From an uncultured Clostridia bacterium (lineage in GTDB: Bacteria; Bacillota; Clostridia; Peptostreptococcales; Acidaminobacteraceae), in NCBI GenBank assembly GCA_927417275.1, contig CAKMJV010000011.1, positions 1 through 64,000 of the forward strand: 64,000 bases of DNA, given 5' to 3'. Positions 7,961 through 18,160 of the stretch are shown here, piece after piece. Positions within the stretch are counted from its first letter, which is position 1. Every line of letters starts with the position of its first letter. Made by a program: the position numbers and the translations under genes. The notes beneath the pieces are model-generated. The model made no database searches, was not told where the DNA came from, and saw only the letters and a program-made list of their open reading frames with translations.

Positions 7961-9472
7961 TTAATGTTGCTTTTTAAAACCATTTTTTATTTGATTAAAA
8001 ATAGCTGCTGATAATTTCATGTTCAATAAAAAATTTGACGAAATTACTAATATTGCTATTGCTCCAAATACTAAGCCCCCAACCAAAATAAACTGAACAT
8101 AATTATCAAAATGAATAGGAATCATAAAACTAGTATAAATAATTGTAACTGATAAAATAATATTCTCGATTAAGATTACAACAAATTTTTTTAAACCCTT
8201 TTTTAACATCTTAATATGGACTAAAACCGTTTGAAATAAAAGCATAAAAATATATGCAATGATAGAACCAATCAACACCCCATTAATCCCTAGAGATCTT
8301 ACAAGAGCCATAGTTACTGTAATGTTAACAATCGCTCCAATTAACGCTATATACTTCATTTCCCTAAATTTTCCAGCGCTATTTATTAGAACACCTAAGA
8401 CATTTGATAGAATTTGCATAGTGCATAGTACTGAAAACATCATCGCAAACCTTATATCTATATAATTGATATCTGATACATTTCTAGTGTAGAGCTTAAT
8501 GAAGGGTATTATCAAAATGCTTGTAGTCGATATAAAAACACTCGTTGTAACTATTGAAATAAACTGAAATCTTGTGTTATATTCAATAAAATTTTCATTT
8601 AAACCCTCAGAAAATAACTGACCAAAGGCATTGAATGGCGCTAACACAATAGAAAAAACAATTACTTTTATAAAAGTAAATATCATATTATGTACAGCGT
8701 AGACACTTGCATATAATGTACTAATGAAAATGGATATTACAAACAAATCTGTACTATCAAATACTAATAGGGCTAATTTTTGATATAATACGTCTTTAGT
8801 TGTTGTTAAGACTGAGAAATCGGGTGTTTTAGACTTGAACCCAATACTTGGAAAATATAACTTAAACAACAATACTAAAACTGGTATCCTCATAGATATA
8901 ACTATTAATGAGATTAGTTTAACTGATAGTATACTTGCTCCAAACATTATTACAGCAATAGATGCACATTGAGATAAAATATTGAAAATCATTTTGTACA
9001 TATTACTAATATACTCTTTCTGCGAAACAGAAAACATAATATCATATTTCATACTAAACAAGAATTGGATTGTCAAATTAGCTGAAATAATCAAGAATAA
9101 TAATGTAGTGAAACTATTATCTAGAGTACTGTTAACGACTCTGGGGATTAATAATGCGATAATTATTGATATTAATGATATTATTATTCCTATTCTAAAA
9201 TAGATTATTTTTGTTGCAGTTAGAATATCATTTATTAACGAATATTTTTTTTCAACATATGGTTTGTATAAAGCAACATTTGTCGCTAATGTTAAACCAC
9301 CTTCAAATATTGTTAAGAAATTTACAATCTGAGTAAAAGTTGCTACAATTCCATTAATATCCGATCCAAATTTTAATATAATTAGATTGTTCAAAAATAT
9401 ACCTAATATACTAGGTAATATACTTGCTATCAATTTAACTATCATGTTGTAAATGCTACTTTTTGTTCTCAT
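7961..9472 (-). CDS. wzx: Wzx-type oligosaccharide flippase
   Basis: A 503-residue, very hydrophobic polytopic membrane protein with about 12-14 predicted membrane segments spread along its whole length. The N-terminal stretch LIASILPSILGIFLNNLII and the long isoleucine-rich helices are typical of the polysaccharide transport (PST/MVF) family. It should flip the undecaprenyl-linked repeat unit across the membrane before polymerisation. It is the only flippase in the window, sits among glycosyltransferase genes, and begins 13 bases after the preceding gene. The coding sequence is very AT-rich, as usual for wzx. Confidence 0.85.
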   Translation of the reverse strand: MRTKSSIYNMIVKLIASILPSILGIFLNNLIILKFGSDINGIVATFTQIVNFLTIFEGGLTLATNVALYKPYVEKKYSLINDILTATKIIYFRIGIIISLISIIIALLIPRVVNSTLDNSFTTLLFLIISANLTIQFLFSMKYDIMFSVSQKEYISNMYKMIFNILSQCASIAVIMFGASILSVKLISLIVISMRIPVLVLLFKLYFPSIGFKSKTPDFSVLTTTKDVLYQKLALLVFDSTDLFVISIFISTLYASVYAVHNMIFTFIKVIVFSIVLAPFNAFGQLFSEGLNENFIEYNTRFQFISIVTTSVFISTTSILIIPFIKLYTRNVSDINYIDIRFAMMFSVLCTMQILSNVLGVLINSAGKFREMKYIALIGAIVNITVTMALVRSLGINGVLIGSIIAYIFMLLFQTVLVHIKMLKKGLKKFVVILIENIILSVTIIYTSFMIPIHFDNYVQFILVGGLVFGAIAILVISSNFLLNMKLSAAIFNQIKNGFKKQH

Positions 9473-9485
9473 TAATCCAACTCTT

Positions 9486-10724
9486 TCATAGTATTTTGTT
9501 GATTACATCCAAAAATTCTTCACCTACAATTTTGACCGTGCAATCATGATACAATTTCTCAATTTTCGAATATTCTATTCGCTTTCCTTTGTTTTCATTA
9601 CAAAACCTTTCAATATAAATTTTATCCATATCTATTAAATCTCTGTCTTCAAAAATATTTAAGCATAAAGGATAACGTTGTGTATATTCTAAGGTTGGAC
9701 AATTGTCCATTTTAACTATGTTAATAATTGGTTTCCCCGTACTAATGTAGTCAAAAATTTTACTTGGCATTTGATTTGATATTTTATTTCCTATATTTAT
9801 TAATATATCGGCACTTAACATTGAATTAATAGCTGTATTGTTATCTACTATTCCATGGAAAATCATTTTTGCTTGCGAATTTATTGTTGAGTCTTTTAAC
9901 TTTTCTGAGTCTCCTCCTCCTACAAAATGAATCAAGATATTATCATTATTGATTTTTTCAAAAATTTTAATTAAATACTTAGGATTTCTTATATCGTTGT
10001 AAATGTTACCAACAAACACACAATTTATTTTCCTAGTATCAAACAAAATATCGTTTACAGTTTTAGCGTGCTCAATTTTTCTAATATTTGGGAACGGTAA
10101 CGCATGCATTTTTCCTATATATTGTTTAAGCAAATTTGTTCGATTATCACTATAAATTAGATCTGTGATAATACTGCAATCAATATTTTTATATATTTTC
10201 AATTCATTTATCAATGCTCTAAATTTTCTCCTGAAATTGTTATTCAAATAATGTGCATAATAAGGATCTAACTGATACATAACTTTCCTACTGTTAATTT
10301 TCGATTTTGCAAGTGAAATCGAAGAAGTAATAGGCGCAGAAACAGAAATCGCAACATCTATTGAGTAAAGATTACACACATCTTCAATTTTCTCAGTATA
10401 TTTATTAATATATTTTTTTTGTGCAATTCTAGCATTTAAATAACTGTAAAGTTTTGGATATTTACCTTTAATCCACAAAAGCATCCTTGACATATATTTC
10501 GGTAAATAAGCAATTACTATGTCCGTATAATTTTCAAGATCACTTATCACAATATATCTAGTATTTTTAGTCTCATAATCTTGCTTGTACTCATACATAA
10601 TTCCCTTGCCTAAAATAAAGCATTCATAGCCATCATTCAGTAATTCATTGCAAAGCAATTTAATAATGTTTATATTTGCATCATTTTTTTTTGATAAATC
10701 CCCTACAACAAATAGTAATTTCAT
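9486..10724 (-). CDS. Family 4-like glycosyltransferase
   Basis: A 412-residue GT-B type protein. It opens MKLLFVVGDLSKKNDAN and has a C-terminal Rossmann half, with VFVGNIYNDIRNPKYLIKIF near residue 240, HFVGGGDSEKL near 270 and an IFDYISTGKPIINI donor-binding segment near 335. These are the signatures of retaining group 1/4 transferases. Acceptor and donor cannot be told from sequence. It is co-transcribed with wzx (13-bp gap) and lies 108 bases after the next glycosyltransferase upstream. The coding region is strongly AT-rich. Confidence 0.75.
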   Translation of the reverse strand: MKLLFVVGDLSKKNDANINIIKLLCNELLNDGYECFILGKGIMYEYKQDYETKNTRYIVISDLENYTDIVIAYLPKYMSRMLLWIKGKYPKLYSYLNARIAQKKYINKYTEKIEDVCNLYSIDVAISVSAPITSSISLAKSKINSRKVMYQLDPYYAHYLNNNFRRKFRALINELKIYKNIDCSIITDLIYSDNRTNLLKQYIGKMHALPFPNIRKIEHAKTVNDILFDTRKINCVFVGNIYNDIRNPKYLIKIFEKINNDNILIHFVGGGDSEKLKDSTINSQAKMIFHGIVDNNTAINSMLSADILINIGNKISNQMPSKIFDYISTGKPIINIVKMDNCPTLEYTQRYPLCLNIFEDRDLIDMDKIYIERFCNENKGKRIEYSKIEKLYHDCTVKIVGEEFLDVINKIL

Positions 10725-10832
10725 TTAGATTCCTCGCTTTGAAGATTAATCAATAATAATACCTTGCAGCAATAAATGGTAATTAATAAACAGAATACTT
10801 CACGTAAACAAATGTTGTATAAGAAATATCTA

Positions 10833-11927
10833 TTATCTAGAAATATTATTTTCAATCTTTAAAAATCTAGACTTGGAAATAACATTTCCCCATTCAAAAT
10901 CTCCATTATTATTTATTATCTTATTTTTCTCATTTTCGATAGTTTTTTTACATAGTTTTTTGATTAGTATCTCCCAATTGGTGATTTCTTCAATAAATCC
11001 GAATTGATATATATTATTTATTCTAATAACTTCATCAACTGGAGTCGACAAAAATGGTATTCCTGCTGTTACATAGAATGATAATTTTGTTGGAAATGCA
11101 ATGTTAAAATATTTCTTCGTATTATCATAAGGTATTAACCCAATATCACACATCGCTACTATTTCATGAGCTTTTTCTTCCGGATAAGCTCCTAAATAAG
11201 TTATATTTCTTCCTTTTATTACATCTTTAATCCATTCACCTCCACTACCCATTAGATACAAGTGCACCTCGTTTCGGTTAGGGAATTGCTTAATCATTTC
11301 TTCAATACTTCTCCCATTGTTTAAAGTCCCTGCATATACATAGTTAATTTTATGCAAATTAATACAATGAGTATATAGAGATTTGCATCTAGGAATATTT
11401 CCTCCATTTATTATAACTTCAGTATTTTCTTTTGAGATTTTATATTTCTTGCATGCATATTCTTGCATGGCATAAGAAGCAAATATAAATTTTAGATTCA
11501 ATCTAAAAAATTTATTCTCAAAATCCTTCATTAAGCTCCTTTTGTAAGGTTCAATATCCAAGTCGATTGATTGTTCATATTTTAAGTCTGATACATCGAA
11601 TATTAAGTTGTTAAACTTTGATGATCTACTCACCGAGATAATAAAAGCTTGCCTCAATACTTTACCTATTATTGTGCCATTAAATAATGGAACGCCTACA
11701 GTAACATACTGAAAAATAATTTTAGACTTTCTTTCTGTTAATAAAATAAAAAAAACGATAAAAAGATTTATTATCCTATTATTAAACAACTTTATTTCTT
11801 TCAAACCATTAATATTATTCTGCAACCAACTCATTATTGCAATATTTCTAGCTAATCCACCTTCTACAATATTACTAGTAGCTTTGAGTAATTTATAATT
11901 TTCATTTATATAGATTGTTTTATTCAA
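10833..11927 (-). CDS. Family 4-like glycosyltransferase
   Basis: A 364-residue GT-B type transferase. The C-terminal half shows YVYAGTLNNGRSIEEMI, HLYLMGSGGEWI and a donor-site segment AFPTKLSFYVTAGIPFLSTP. The start is a TTG at 11927. It is preceded by an ideally spaced GAGGTGATAAA, and no in-frame ATG follows for about 30 codons, so this rare start looks genuine. It follows rfbD by 32 bases. Sugar specificity is unknown; rhamnose or FucNAc donors are available from neighbouring genes. The gene belongs to the AT-rich glycosyltransferase block of the locus. Confidence 0.72.
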   Translation of the reverse strand: MNKTIYINENYKLLKATSNIVEGGLARNIAIMSWLQNNINGLKEIKLFNNRIINLFIVFFILLTERKSKIIFQYVTVGVPLFNGTIIGKVLRQAFIISVSRSSKFNNLIFDVSDLKYEQSIDLDIEPYKRSLMKDFENKFFRLNLKFIFASYAMQEYACKKYKISKENTEVIINGGNIPRCKSLYTHCINLHKINYVYAGTLNNGRSIEEMIKQFPNRNEVHLYLMGSGGEWIKDVIKGRNITYLGAYPEEKAHEIVAMCDIGLIPYDNTKKYFNIAFPTKLSFYVTAGIPFLSTPVDEVIRINNIYQFGFIEEITNWEILIKKLCKKTIENEKNKIINNNGDFEWGNVISKSRFLKIENNISR

Positions 11928-11959
11928 TTTATCACCTCATGCTGTGTAAGTTTAATAAT

Positions 11960-12808
11960 TTACTCAAAATAATTTGATTTCACAAATTCTTTAATAGCTC
12001 TTTTATAACAGCGCAATTGGGAGAAATTATTGACTACTCCAATGTTCTTCTCTAATCTAGAATTTTTAGGTCTTCTGGCTCTCGTTGGATAATCTTCAGT
12101 TTTTATTGGATTTACTTTTACATCTATACCTGCTTGCTTAAATATTTCGCAAGCAAACTCGTACCAGCTGCAATACCCTTCGTTAGTGGCATGATAAATA
12201 CCATACTTGTCTGTTTGTATCATTTCAACTAATAACTTAACTAAGTCATGCGTATATGTTGGAGATCCTATTTGATCTGCAACTACAGAAATTTCATCTT
12301 TTTCTTTTGCTAATCTAAGCATAGTCTTCACAAAATTGTTGCCATTACTTCCAAAAACCCAAGATATTCGTACAATAAAATATTTTTCTAATAGTTTTTG
12401 GACTTCTAATTCACCTTCATACTTTGTCTTTCCATAATAATTAATCGGGTTTGGCTGGTCTAATACATCAAAAGGCTTGTCTCCCTCACCATCAAACACA
12501 TAGTCGGTGCTAATATAAAACATCTTTGCATCTATTTTTTTGCATGCTTCAACCAAATACTTTGTTCCAAGTACATTAACCGAATAGCATAATTCTTTCT
12601 CTTCTTCAGCTTTGTCAACAGCAGTATAAGCTGCACAATGAATGATAACATCAGGGTAATAATCATTTATAACCCTAGTAACTTGTTCTTCATTTGTAAT
12701 ATCCAAAGATTCACGGTCAGTTCCCCAGAATTCTATACCTTCAGAATCTAAAAGTTTAATTATATCATATCCTAATTGTCCGTTTGCTCCAGTTACTAGA
12801 ACCTTCAT
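11960..12808 (-). CDS. rfbD: dTDP-4-dehydrorhamnose reductase
   Basis: A 282-residue short-chain dehydrogenase. It has MKVLVTGANGQLGYD at the N-terminus, STDYVFDGEGDKPF near residue 105, the catalytic YGKTKYEGE near 128, and RISWVFGSNGNNFV. These are classical RmlD features. It reduces dTDP-4-keto-L-rhamnose to dTDP-L-rhamnose, the last step of the rhamnose pathway. The stop of rfbB and the start of rfbD share one base (TAATG arrangement), so they are translationally coupled. The order in the locus is rfbA, rfbC, rfbB, rfbD. Confidence 0.94.
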   Translation of the reverse strand: MKVLVTGANGQLGYDIIKLLDSEGIEFWGTDRESLDITNEEQVTRVINDYYPDVIIHCAAYTAVDKAEEEKELCYSVNVLGTKYLVEACKKIDAKMFYISTDYVFDGEGDKPFDVLDQPNPINYYGKTKYEGELEVQKLLEKYFIVRISWVFGSNGNNFVKTMLRLAKEKDEISVVADQIGSPTYTHDLVKLLVEMIQTDKYGIYHATNEGYCSWYEFACEIFKQAGIDVKVNPIKTEDYPTRARRPKNSRLEKNIGVVNNFSQLRCYKRAIKEFVKSNYFE

Positions 12809-13839
12809 TACTTTTCACCTGCTATATCACCAGAAATCTTTTCATAGTAAGCTATATAATCACCAGAAATTATGTTTTCCCACCACGAGCGATTATCCAA
12901 GTACCACTTGATTGTCATTTTTATTCCTTCATCAAATAAGATTGTAGGTTCCCATCCCAATTCTCTTCTTGTTTTTGATGGATCAATTGCATAACGCATA
13001 TCATGACCAGCTCTGTCTTTTACAAAAGTTATCAGAGATTCTGGTTTCTCTAACTCTTTTATAATTGTTTTTACCACTTCTAAATTCGTTTTTTCATTGT
13101 GACCACCAATGTTATATACTTCTCCCGCTTTACCTTTATGAAGTATGAGATCAATAGCTGTACAATGATCGCCTACATAAAGCCAATCACGGACATTCTC
13201 GCCATTTCCATACACAGGAAGCAACTCGTCATTTAAAGCCCTCGAAATCATTAGAGGTATTAGCTTTTCTGGAAAATGATATGGGCCATAGTTATTTGAA
13301 CATCTGGATATTGATATAGGCAAACCAAATGTTCTGTGGTACGCCTGTACCAATAAATCTGCCGATGCTTTTGATGCTGAATATGGAGACGACGTATGAA
13401 TTGGTGTTTCCTCTGTGAAGAATAAATCAGGTCTATCTAGCGGCAGCTCACCATAAACTTCATCTGTTGAAACTTGATGAAATCGTTTTACTCCGTACTT
13501 TCTAGATGCGTCCAACAATACTTGAGTACCCAAGATGTTCGTTCTTAAAAAGATACCTGGATCTTCAATTGATCTATCTACATGAGACTCTGCAGCAAAA
13601 TTAACTACAAAATCAAATTCTGCTTCTTGGAAAAGATTATCGATAAGCTCACGATCTGTGATATCACCTTTAACAAATTTAAATTTACTGTTCTCCATTA
13701 CTGGTTCCAAAGTAGATAAGTTTCCTGCATATGTTAATGCATCTAAACAAACAACTTTATATGTTGAATGCTCTTTCAACATATGAAAAACAAAGTTACT
13801 TCCAATAAATCCTGCTCCGCCTGTTACCAATATATTCAT
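12808..13839 (-). CDS. rfbB: dTDP-glucose 4,6-dehydratase
   Basis: A 343-residue extended short-chain dehydrogenase. It has MNILVTGGAGFIGSNFV, NFAAESHVDRSI near residue 85, STDEVYGELP near 126, the catalytic YSASKASAD near 153, and the RCSNNYGPYHFPEKLIP signature. It makes dTDP-4-keto-6-deoxyglucose from dTDP-glucose. It lies 19 bases after rfbC and abuts rfbD. Length and all catalytic motifs are those of an active enzyme. Its product could also feed the 4-aminotransferase encoded at 23,982, although that is not the expected route. Confidence 0.95.
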   Translation of the reverse strand: MNILVTGGAGFIGSNFVFHMLKEHSTYKVVCLDALTYAGNLSTLEPVMENSKFKFVKGDITDRELIDNLFQEAEFDFVVNFAAESHVDRSIEDPGIFLRTNILGTQVLLDASRKYGVKRFHQVSTDEVYGELPLDRPDLFFTEETPIHTSSPYSASKASADLLVQAYHRTFGLPISISRCSNNYGPYHFPEKLIPLMISRALNDELLPVYGNGENVRDWLYVGDHCTAIDLILHKGKAGEVYNIGGHNEKTNLEVVKTIIKELEKPESLITFVKDRAGHDMRYAIDPSKTRRELGWEPTILFDEGIKMTIKWYLDNRSWWENIISGDYIAYYEKISGDIAGEK

Positions 13840-13858
13840 TAGTTTTCCCTCTCTTTCA

Positions 13859-14410
13859 CTAATATTTGAAATTTATGTCGCTTTCTTTCAATGAAGGTGC
13901 ATTTAAATCTTTTTCTGACAGGACTGGACTATCTACACCCCAAACTACTCCTATTTCCGGATCATCAAACCTAATACTTCTGTCGTTTTCAGTTGAATAA
14001 TATTCATCTACTTTATATTGCACTTCTACATCATTAGTAAGAGTCAAAAATCCATGAGCGAAACCTTTGGGAACTAAAAGTTGCTTTTTATTCTCTTCTG
14101 TTAATTCCACAGCTATCCATTGTTTATACGTAGGAGAACCTTCTCTAAGGTCTACGGCTACATCCAATATTTTACCTTTGGTACATCTAACAAGTTTCGT
14201 CTGCGCCTTAGGATTAAGTTGAAAATGTAGTCCTCTTATTGTGCCTTTCTGCGCAGAAAATGAGTGATTGTCTTGAATAAAGTCAATCTCAACTCCAAAT
14301 TCTCTAAATTTCACTTTAGTGTATGTTTCCATAAACCACCCTCTATGATCACCATAAACTTTTGGCTCAATAATAATTACATCCTTAACATCAGTCTTTA
14401 CTATATTCAT
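13859..14410 (-). CDS. rfbC: dTDP-4-dehydrorhamnose 3,5-epimerase
   Basis: A cupin-fold epimerase of 183 residues from the chosen start. Motifs: YGDHRGWFMETY, IRGLHFQLNPKAQTKLVRC with the catalytic histidine, and VPKGFAHGFLTL. An open frame extends upstream to a TTG at 14452 overlapping rfbA. The ATG at 14410 has a GAGG eight bases ahead and matches the family's N-terminus (MNIVKTDVKDV), so it is preferred. This is the genuine rhamnose-pathway enzyme. A second, divergent cupin (2087-2629) sits in the CDP-sugar operon, which supports distinct roles for the two. Confidence 0.95.
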   Translation of the reverse strand: MNIVKTDVKDVIIIEPKVYGDHRGWFMETYTKVKFREFGVEIDFIQDNHSFSAQKGTIRGLHFQLNPKAQTKLVRCTKGKILDVAVDLREGSPTYKQWIAVELTEENKKQLLVPKGFAHGFLTLTNDVEVQYKVDEYYSTENDRSIRFDDPEIGVVWGVDSPVLSEKDLNAPSLKESDINFKY

Positions 14411-14426
14411 TTGACTCGCCTCATTT

Positions 14427-15311
14427 CTAGTAATGAATTTTCCCTTCCGCAACCTTCTTTAAATGCTCTCCATATGGTGATTTGCCATACTTATCTGCAG
14501 ATCTTAAAAGAGTTTTCCTATCGATCCATTCATTATGATAGGCTATCTCTTCAAGTGCTGAAATTTTAATGCTTTGTCGCTTTTCAATCATTTGCACAAA
14601 TTCTGCAGCTTCAACCAAACTATCCATAGTTCCGGTATCTAACCAAGCAAAACCTCTACCAAGAAGCTTTACATTGAGAGTTCCATCTTCTAAGTACATT
14701 CTGTTTAAATCAGTAATCTCTAATTCACCTCTAGATGATGGCTTAACTTTTTTCGCAAAATCGACGACTCTATTGTCATAGAAGTAAAGCCCAGTTATGC
14801 AATAATTTGACTTTGGATTTCTAGGTTTCTCTTCAACTGAAATAACTTTTCCATCATTATTAAACTCAACAATACCAAATCTTTCTGGATCATGAACATA
14901 ATATCCAAATATTGTGGCTTTTCCATTTTGGGTATTCTCAACAGCTTCTTTTAAGATTGGTGTAAATCCATTTCCGTAATAAATGTTATCTCCTAACACC
15001 ATAGCTACATTATCATCACCTATAAACTTTTCACCGATGATAAAAGCTTGAGCCAACCCGTCAGGGGATGGTTGTTCTGCGTACTCAAGACTAATGCCAA
15101 ATTGACTTCCATCACCTAATAATTTTTTAAAATTAGGTGAATCCTGTGGAGTTGATATAATTAAAATTTCTTTTATACCCGCTAGCATAAGAACTGACAA
15201 CGGATAATATATCATTGGTTTATCGTATACTGGTAGTAATTGTTTACTGGTTACTAATGTCAATGGATATAGCCTAGTTCCCGATCCTCCAGCTAAAATA
15301 ATACCTTTCAT
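14427..15311 (-). CDS. rfbA: Glucose-1-phosphate thymidylyltransferase
   Basis: About 294 residues from the ATG at 15311, which is preceded by GGGGAGG. The frame remains open upstream to a TTG at 15362 but without a ribosome binding site. The signature [13 protein letters not shown] and [18 protein letters not shown] is followed by [18 protein letters not shown] and LGDNIYYG segments, the standard RmlA pattern. It makes dTDP-glucose, the first step of dTDP-L-rhamnose synthesis. It is separated by 23 bases from the upstream glycosyltransferase gene and by 16 bases from rfbC. Confidence 0.95.
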   Translation of the reverse strand: MKGIILAGGSGTRLYPLTLVTSKQLLPVYDKPMIYYPLSVLMLAGIKEILIISTPQDSPNFKKLLGDGSQFGISLEYAEQPSPDGLAQAFIIGEKFIGDDNVAMVLGDNIYYGNGFTPILKEAVENTQNGKATIFGYYVHDPERFGIVEFNNDGKVISVEEKPRNPKSNYCITGLYFYDNRVVDFAKKVKPSSRGELEITDLNRMYLEDGTLNVKLLGRGFAWLDTGTMDSLVEAAEFVQMIEKRQSIKISALEEIAYHNEWIDRKTLLRSADKYGKSPYGEHLKKVAEGKIHY

Positions 15312-15334
15312 TTCATGTCCTCCCCATGTAAATA

Positions 15335-16207
15335 TTAATACTTGTCTTTGATTCCATGCCAAATTCCACGGAAAACTGCTTGTAAACTACTTTTCTTATT
15401 CGATTCAAACAAAATTATTTGAGTTAAAAACAGCATAAAAAAGAATGTCTTCTTTATACAAAATCTCCTATTCGTTTTGAAAAACCTTTTCAAAATATAA
15501 ATATGATTCCTAGACATATAGTATTTTCTTAAGCTTGAATGTAAGTGAATTTCAAAATCAACTCCATACAGGTTGATTTTTTTCAATTTGCCTAATTCAT
15601 GATGCATATATGCATTTGTGCACTGAACAATCAGCAGATTGAACTCATTCAATTTTAAACAAAAATCAAAATCAACTGAATCAATAAACAATTTTTCTTC
15701 ATAACCACCAATTAAATCCAAATGTTCTAATTTCACTAAGTTTCCAGATGTTATCACGTAATCTTTTTTTTCATAAATTGAATCTTTGTTTCTTAAAGTC
15801 CTTTCATTCATAACTGGAATCGGTGCTAAGCACGCAATTCTCTTTCTTTGCTCATCTTCAAAAGTTGAATGTACTTTAATCATTTCAAGTAGAACATTAT
15901 CATCTAAAAGACTATCCTGGTCCATAGTTAAAATCCACGAAAATCCTCTTTTCTTAGCATAATCTGCTCCTTGGTTTAGAGCGGATGCTATTCCAGCATT
16001 TGTCTTATTCTCAATAATATACACACAATCCAAATTTAAACTTCGGATTAATTCTATTGTTTTATCTTCAGAGTAATTATCAACGATCACAATATGATTA
16101 ACATTGTTTTTTAACTTTAGTAACGTATTTATAACTGTACTCTCACCATTGTAGGTGATAATTACTCCACAAACATCTTGAAATTTTGAATCATCATCTA
16201 GTATCAT
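15335..16207 (-). CDS. Family 2 glycosyltransferase, rhamnosyltransferase-like
   Basis: A 290-residue GT-A transferase. It has [18 protein letters not shown], then [25 protein letters not shown], and the metal motif in [11 protein letters not shown] near residue 98. The combination of NxGxAxAxNxG and DQDS is typical of rhamnosyltransferases of the WbbL/RfbF type. Its position directly upstream of rfbA supports use of dTDP-L-rhamnose. The C-terminal 40 residues contain a hydrophobic stretch ([19 protein letters not shown]) that may attach it to the membrane. A GAGGAG site precedes the ATG. Confidence 0.78.
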   Translation of the reverse strand: MILDDDSKFQDVCGVIITYNGESTVINTLLKLKNNVNHIVIVDNYSEDKTIELIRSLNLDCVYIIENKTNAGIASALNQGADYAKKRGFSWILTMDQDSLLDDNVLLEMIKVHSTFEDEQRKRIACLAPIPVMNERTLRNKDSIYEKKDYVITSGNLVKLEHLDLIGGYEEKLFIDSVDFDFCLKLNEFNLLIVQCTNAYMHHELGKLKKINLYGVDFEIHLHSSLRKYYMSRNHIYILKRFFKTNRRFCIKKTFFFMLFLTQIILFESNKKSSLQAVFRGIWHGIKDKY

Positions 16208-16221
16208 TTTTTCTCCTCAAC

Positions 16222-17289
16222 CTAAGTGATTAATCTATAGTTAGAAATTAAAAAGTAAACTAATCCGATACTAATAAGCATTGCATCCATAATTCTCTTC
16301 TTTGAAAATATCCTATTAAGTGCAATTAGTAAAAAAAGACTCGAAGTAAACATTTCAACTACTCTGCCAATAATTGAAATGTTTATGAATAATACAAAAC
16401 CAGTCAATCCTAATAAGTATGAAATAAATAGAACATTGTATATTTTATTAGTATTAAACTTTTTGCTAAGTAAAAAACCAAAAAAAATCATAATAATAGC
16501 TCTTAATATCGCACCTTTTTGATCTACAATGACATCTTGATTTAAATAAGGATGAAATCTCAATGCTAAAAAAGAAGATTTACTAGTTATATAAAAAAAT
16601 GTATTTATCAAATAATTTTGGTAGCCTACAAATAGAGCGGGCAGAAGCATAATGAGCCAAGTAGAAATGAATTTTTTGCTAAGTTTGGCTTTGTTTGTTA
16701 TAAAGGGGAGAATCAGAATTAAAACTAACGCAGAATTGTGAAACATAATACTACTTAAATAAAATAAAACTGCTTTAATTCTACTTTGGGGTAAATATGA
16801 AAATGCTAATATTGCCATAGAAAAACCTAGGCCGGCTCTCAGTGTAATATAATTATAAGCGAATCCATAAGTTACCATATAAATTGAAAGGGGATATATT
16901 TGTCTAAAATACTTAGGATTATACTTAGAATTTTTTCTTATATAATCAAAAACATTGCAAATCGACTTGTTTATCATAAGCATGTTAACTAATACTATAA
17001 TAAAAAAATACAATTTATAATTAGATCCAATAATCATCTTCACTAAAACCGACAGAGCAACAAAGCCAAACTCCATATAACTTTTTTCAACTTCGTAAAA
17101 TATATCAAAACTTAAGTTGTCATAAAAATTAATATAGGCTAGAGTGTCCGGGATAAGAATACTCCTATTAGCAGCTAATAATGAAACCAAAATTATATAC
17201 AAACCTGTTAATGTTCTATCATTTATTTTAACGTACTTTGATAGCAATAAAAACAGTGAACTTATAAATGCTATTAGAAGTAAATCCAT
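16222..17289 (-). CDS. wzy: EpsG-like polysaccharide polymerase
   Basis: About 355 residues with around ten membrane segments. Features include TLAYINFYDNLSFD, and YNYITLRAGLGFSMAILAFSYLPQ near residue 150, the R-G-L pattern characteristic of EpsG family polymerases. It is expected to polymerise the lipid-linked repeat units outside the membrane (Wzy role). The frame extends to a GTG at 17301. The ATG at 17289 is better supported, with AGGTGG seven bases upstream. It lies between two glycosyltransferase genes with gaps of 14 and 25 bases. A second polymerase/ligase-type gene is encoded at 28,353. Confidence 0.78.
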   Translation of the reverse strand: MDLLLIAFISSLFLLLSKYVKINDRTLTGLYIILVSLLAANRSILIPDTLAYINFYDNLSFDIFYEVEKSYMEFGFVALSVLVKMIIGSNYKLYFFIIVLVNMLMINKSICNVFDYIRKNSKYNPKYFRQIYPLSIYMVTYGFAYNYITLRAGLGFSMAILAFSYLPQSRIKAVLFYLSSIMFHNSALVLILILPFITNKAKLSKKFISTWLIMLLPALFVGYQNYLINTFFYITSKSSFLALRFHPYLNQDVIVDQKGAILRAIIMIFFGFLLSKKFNTNKIYNVLFISYLLGLTGFVLFINISIIGRVVEMFTSSLFLLIALNRIFSKKRIMDAMLISIGLVYFLISNYRLIT

Positions 17290-17314
17290 TTGTTTCACCA
17301 CCTTAATTCAAGTA

Positions 17315-18160
17315 TTACTCCAGATAAAACTTTTGCTTTATATACTCTAATGACTCTTGAAAATATTTGGATTTCATATGAATCTCCAGTTTCCCTGTGA
17401 CTGTACTACCTGTATGAATCAATTCAATTTTGCTATTGTAATAACACTTTTTATTATTTAGTCTTATTAACTCTGCTAAGTAAGCTTCCTCACTATACAT
17501 TAGAGGTCCATATTTTTTATCTTTTAAAATCTCCATGAAATTCTTGTTTATAAAGAAGAAGCAACCATGAAGCGAATAAGAATATTGGCTTTCTTCCTTT
17601 TTTCTCTTTTTCAACTTGGCCTTGATACTTGCAATTTTCTGATAATAATATGCCAAATTTGGTCTTTTAAAAATAAATATCCTTTTCTCTAAACTTTTTA
17701 ACGTATGTCTATTTTTATATTGAGGGTTATCGTAAGATTTGTTTTCAGGTGAATAAACTGACGGTCCAACCAACCAAATATTTGCATTGTATTTATCTTT
17801 ATAGAAATCTATAAAGAAATCATTGTTAGAAAATGATATGTCTGAATTGCTCATTACAATCCATTCTGGTGGCTGATGTCTGATTGCATATTGATTATAA
17901 CCATAAATCAATCCATTTAAATAACCTAGATTTCTTCCTGGTTTATAAAGATGAATTTTGAGATTTATCTTCTTTAAATCCTCACAAAAATCATCTTCTG
18001 TCATGTCGCCCTTTTTATTCATAACAATCACCAAGACAATCTCAGAGGATACGCTTTGTTTACTAAGTTTTCTAGCATATTCTAGCACTTCGTTTTCATT
18101 AGAATATAAGGTTACAAGATTTAAAATTTTATACTTTGAATTATTATCATTCTCAAACAT
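17315..18160 (-). CDS. Family 2 glycosyltransferase
   Basis: About 281 residues. It carries NLVTLYSNENEVLEYA, PGRNLGYLNGLIYGYN (the NxGY-type motif) and WIVMSNSDISF with the DxD-like acidic pair near residue 95. This places it among inverting GT2 enzymes related to rhamnosyl- and galactofuranosyltransferases. The frame begins upstream with a TTG at 18178. The ATG at 18160 follows GGGAGA at good spacing and is preferred, leaving an 8-base overlap with the epimerase gene capG. Donor unknown. Confidence 0.7.
   Translation of the reverse strand: MFENDNNSKYKILNLVTLYSNENEVLEYARKLSKQSVSSEIVLVIVMNKKGDMTEDDFCEDLKKINLKIHLYKPGRNLGYLNGLIYGYNQYAIRHQPPEWIVMSNSDISFSNNDFFIDFYKDKYNANIWLVGPSVYSPENKSYDNPQYKNRHTLKSLEKRIFIFKRPNLAYYYQKIASIKAKLKKRKKEESQYSYSLHGCFFFINKNFMEILKDKKYGPLMYSEEAYLAELIRLNNKKCYYNSKIELIHTGSTVTGKLEIHMKSKYFQESLEYIKQKFYLE

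Noticed and set aside
17144..17350. Plus-strand 68-codon frame spanning the gap between two polysaccharide genes
   Set aside because: It is mostly antisense to the EpsG-like gene and has no promoter or binding site.
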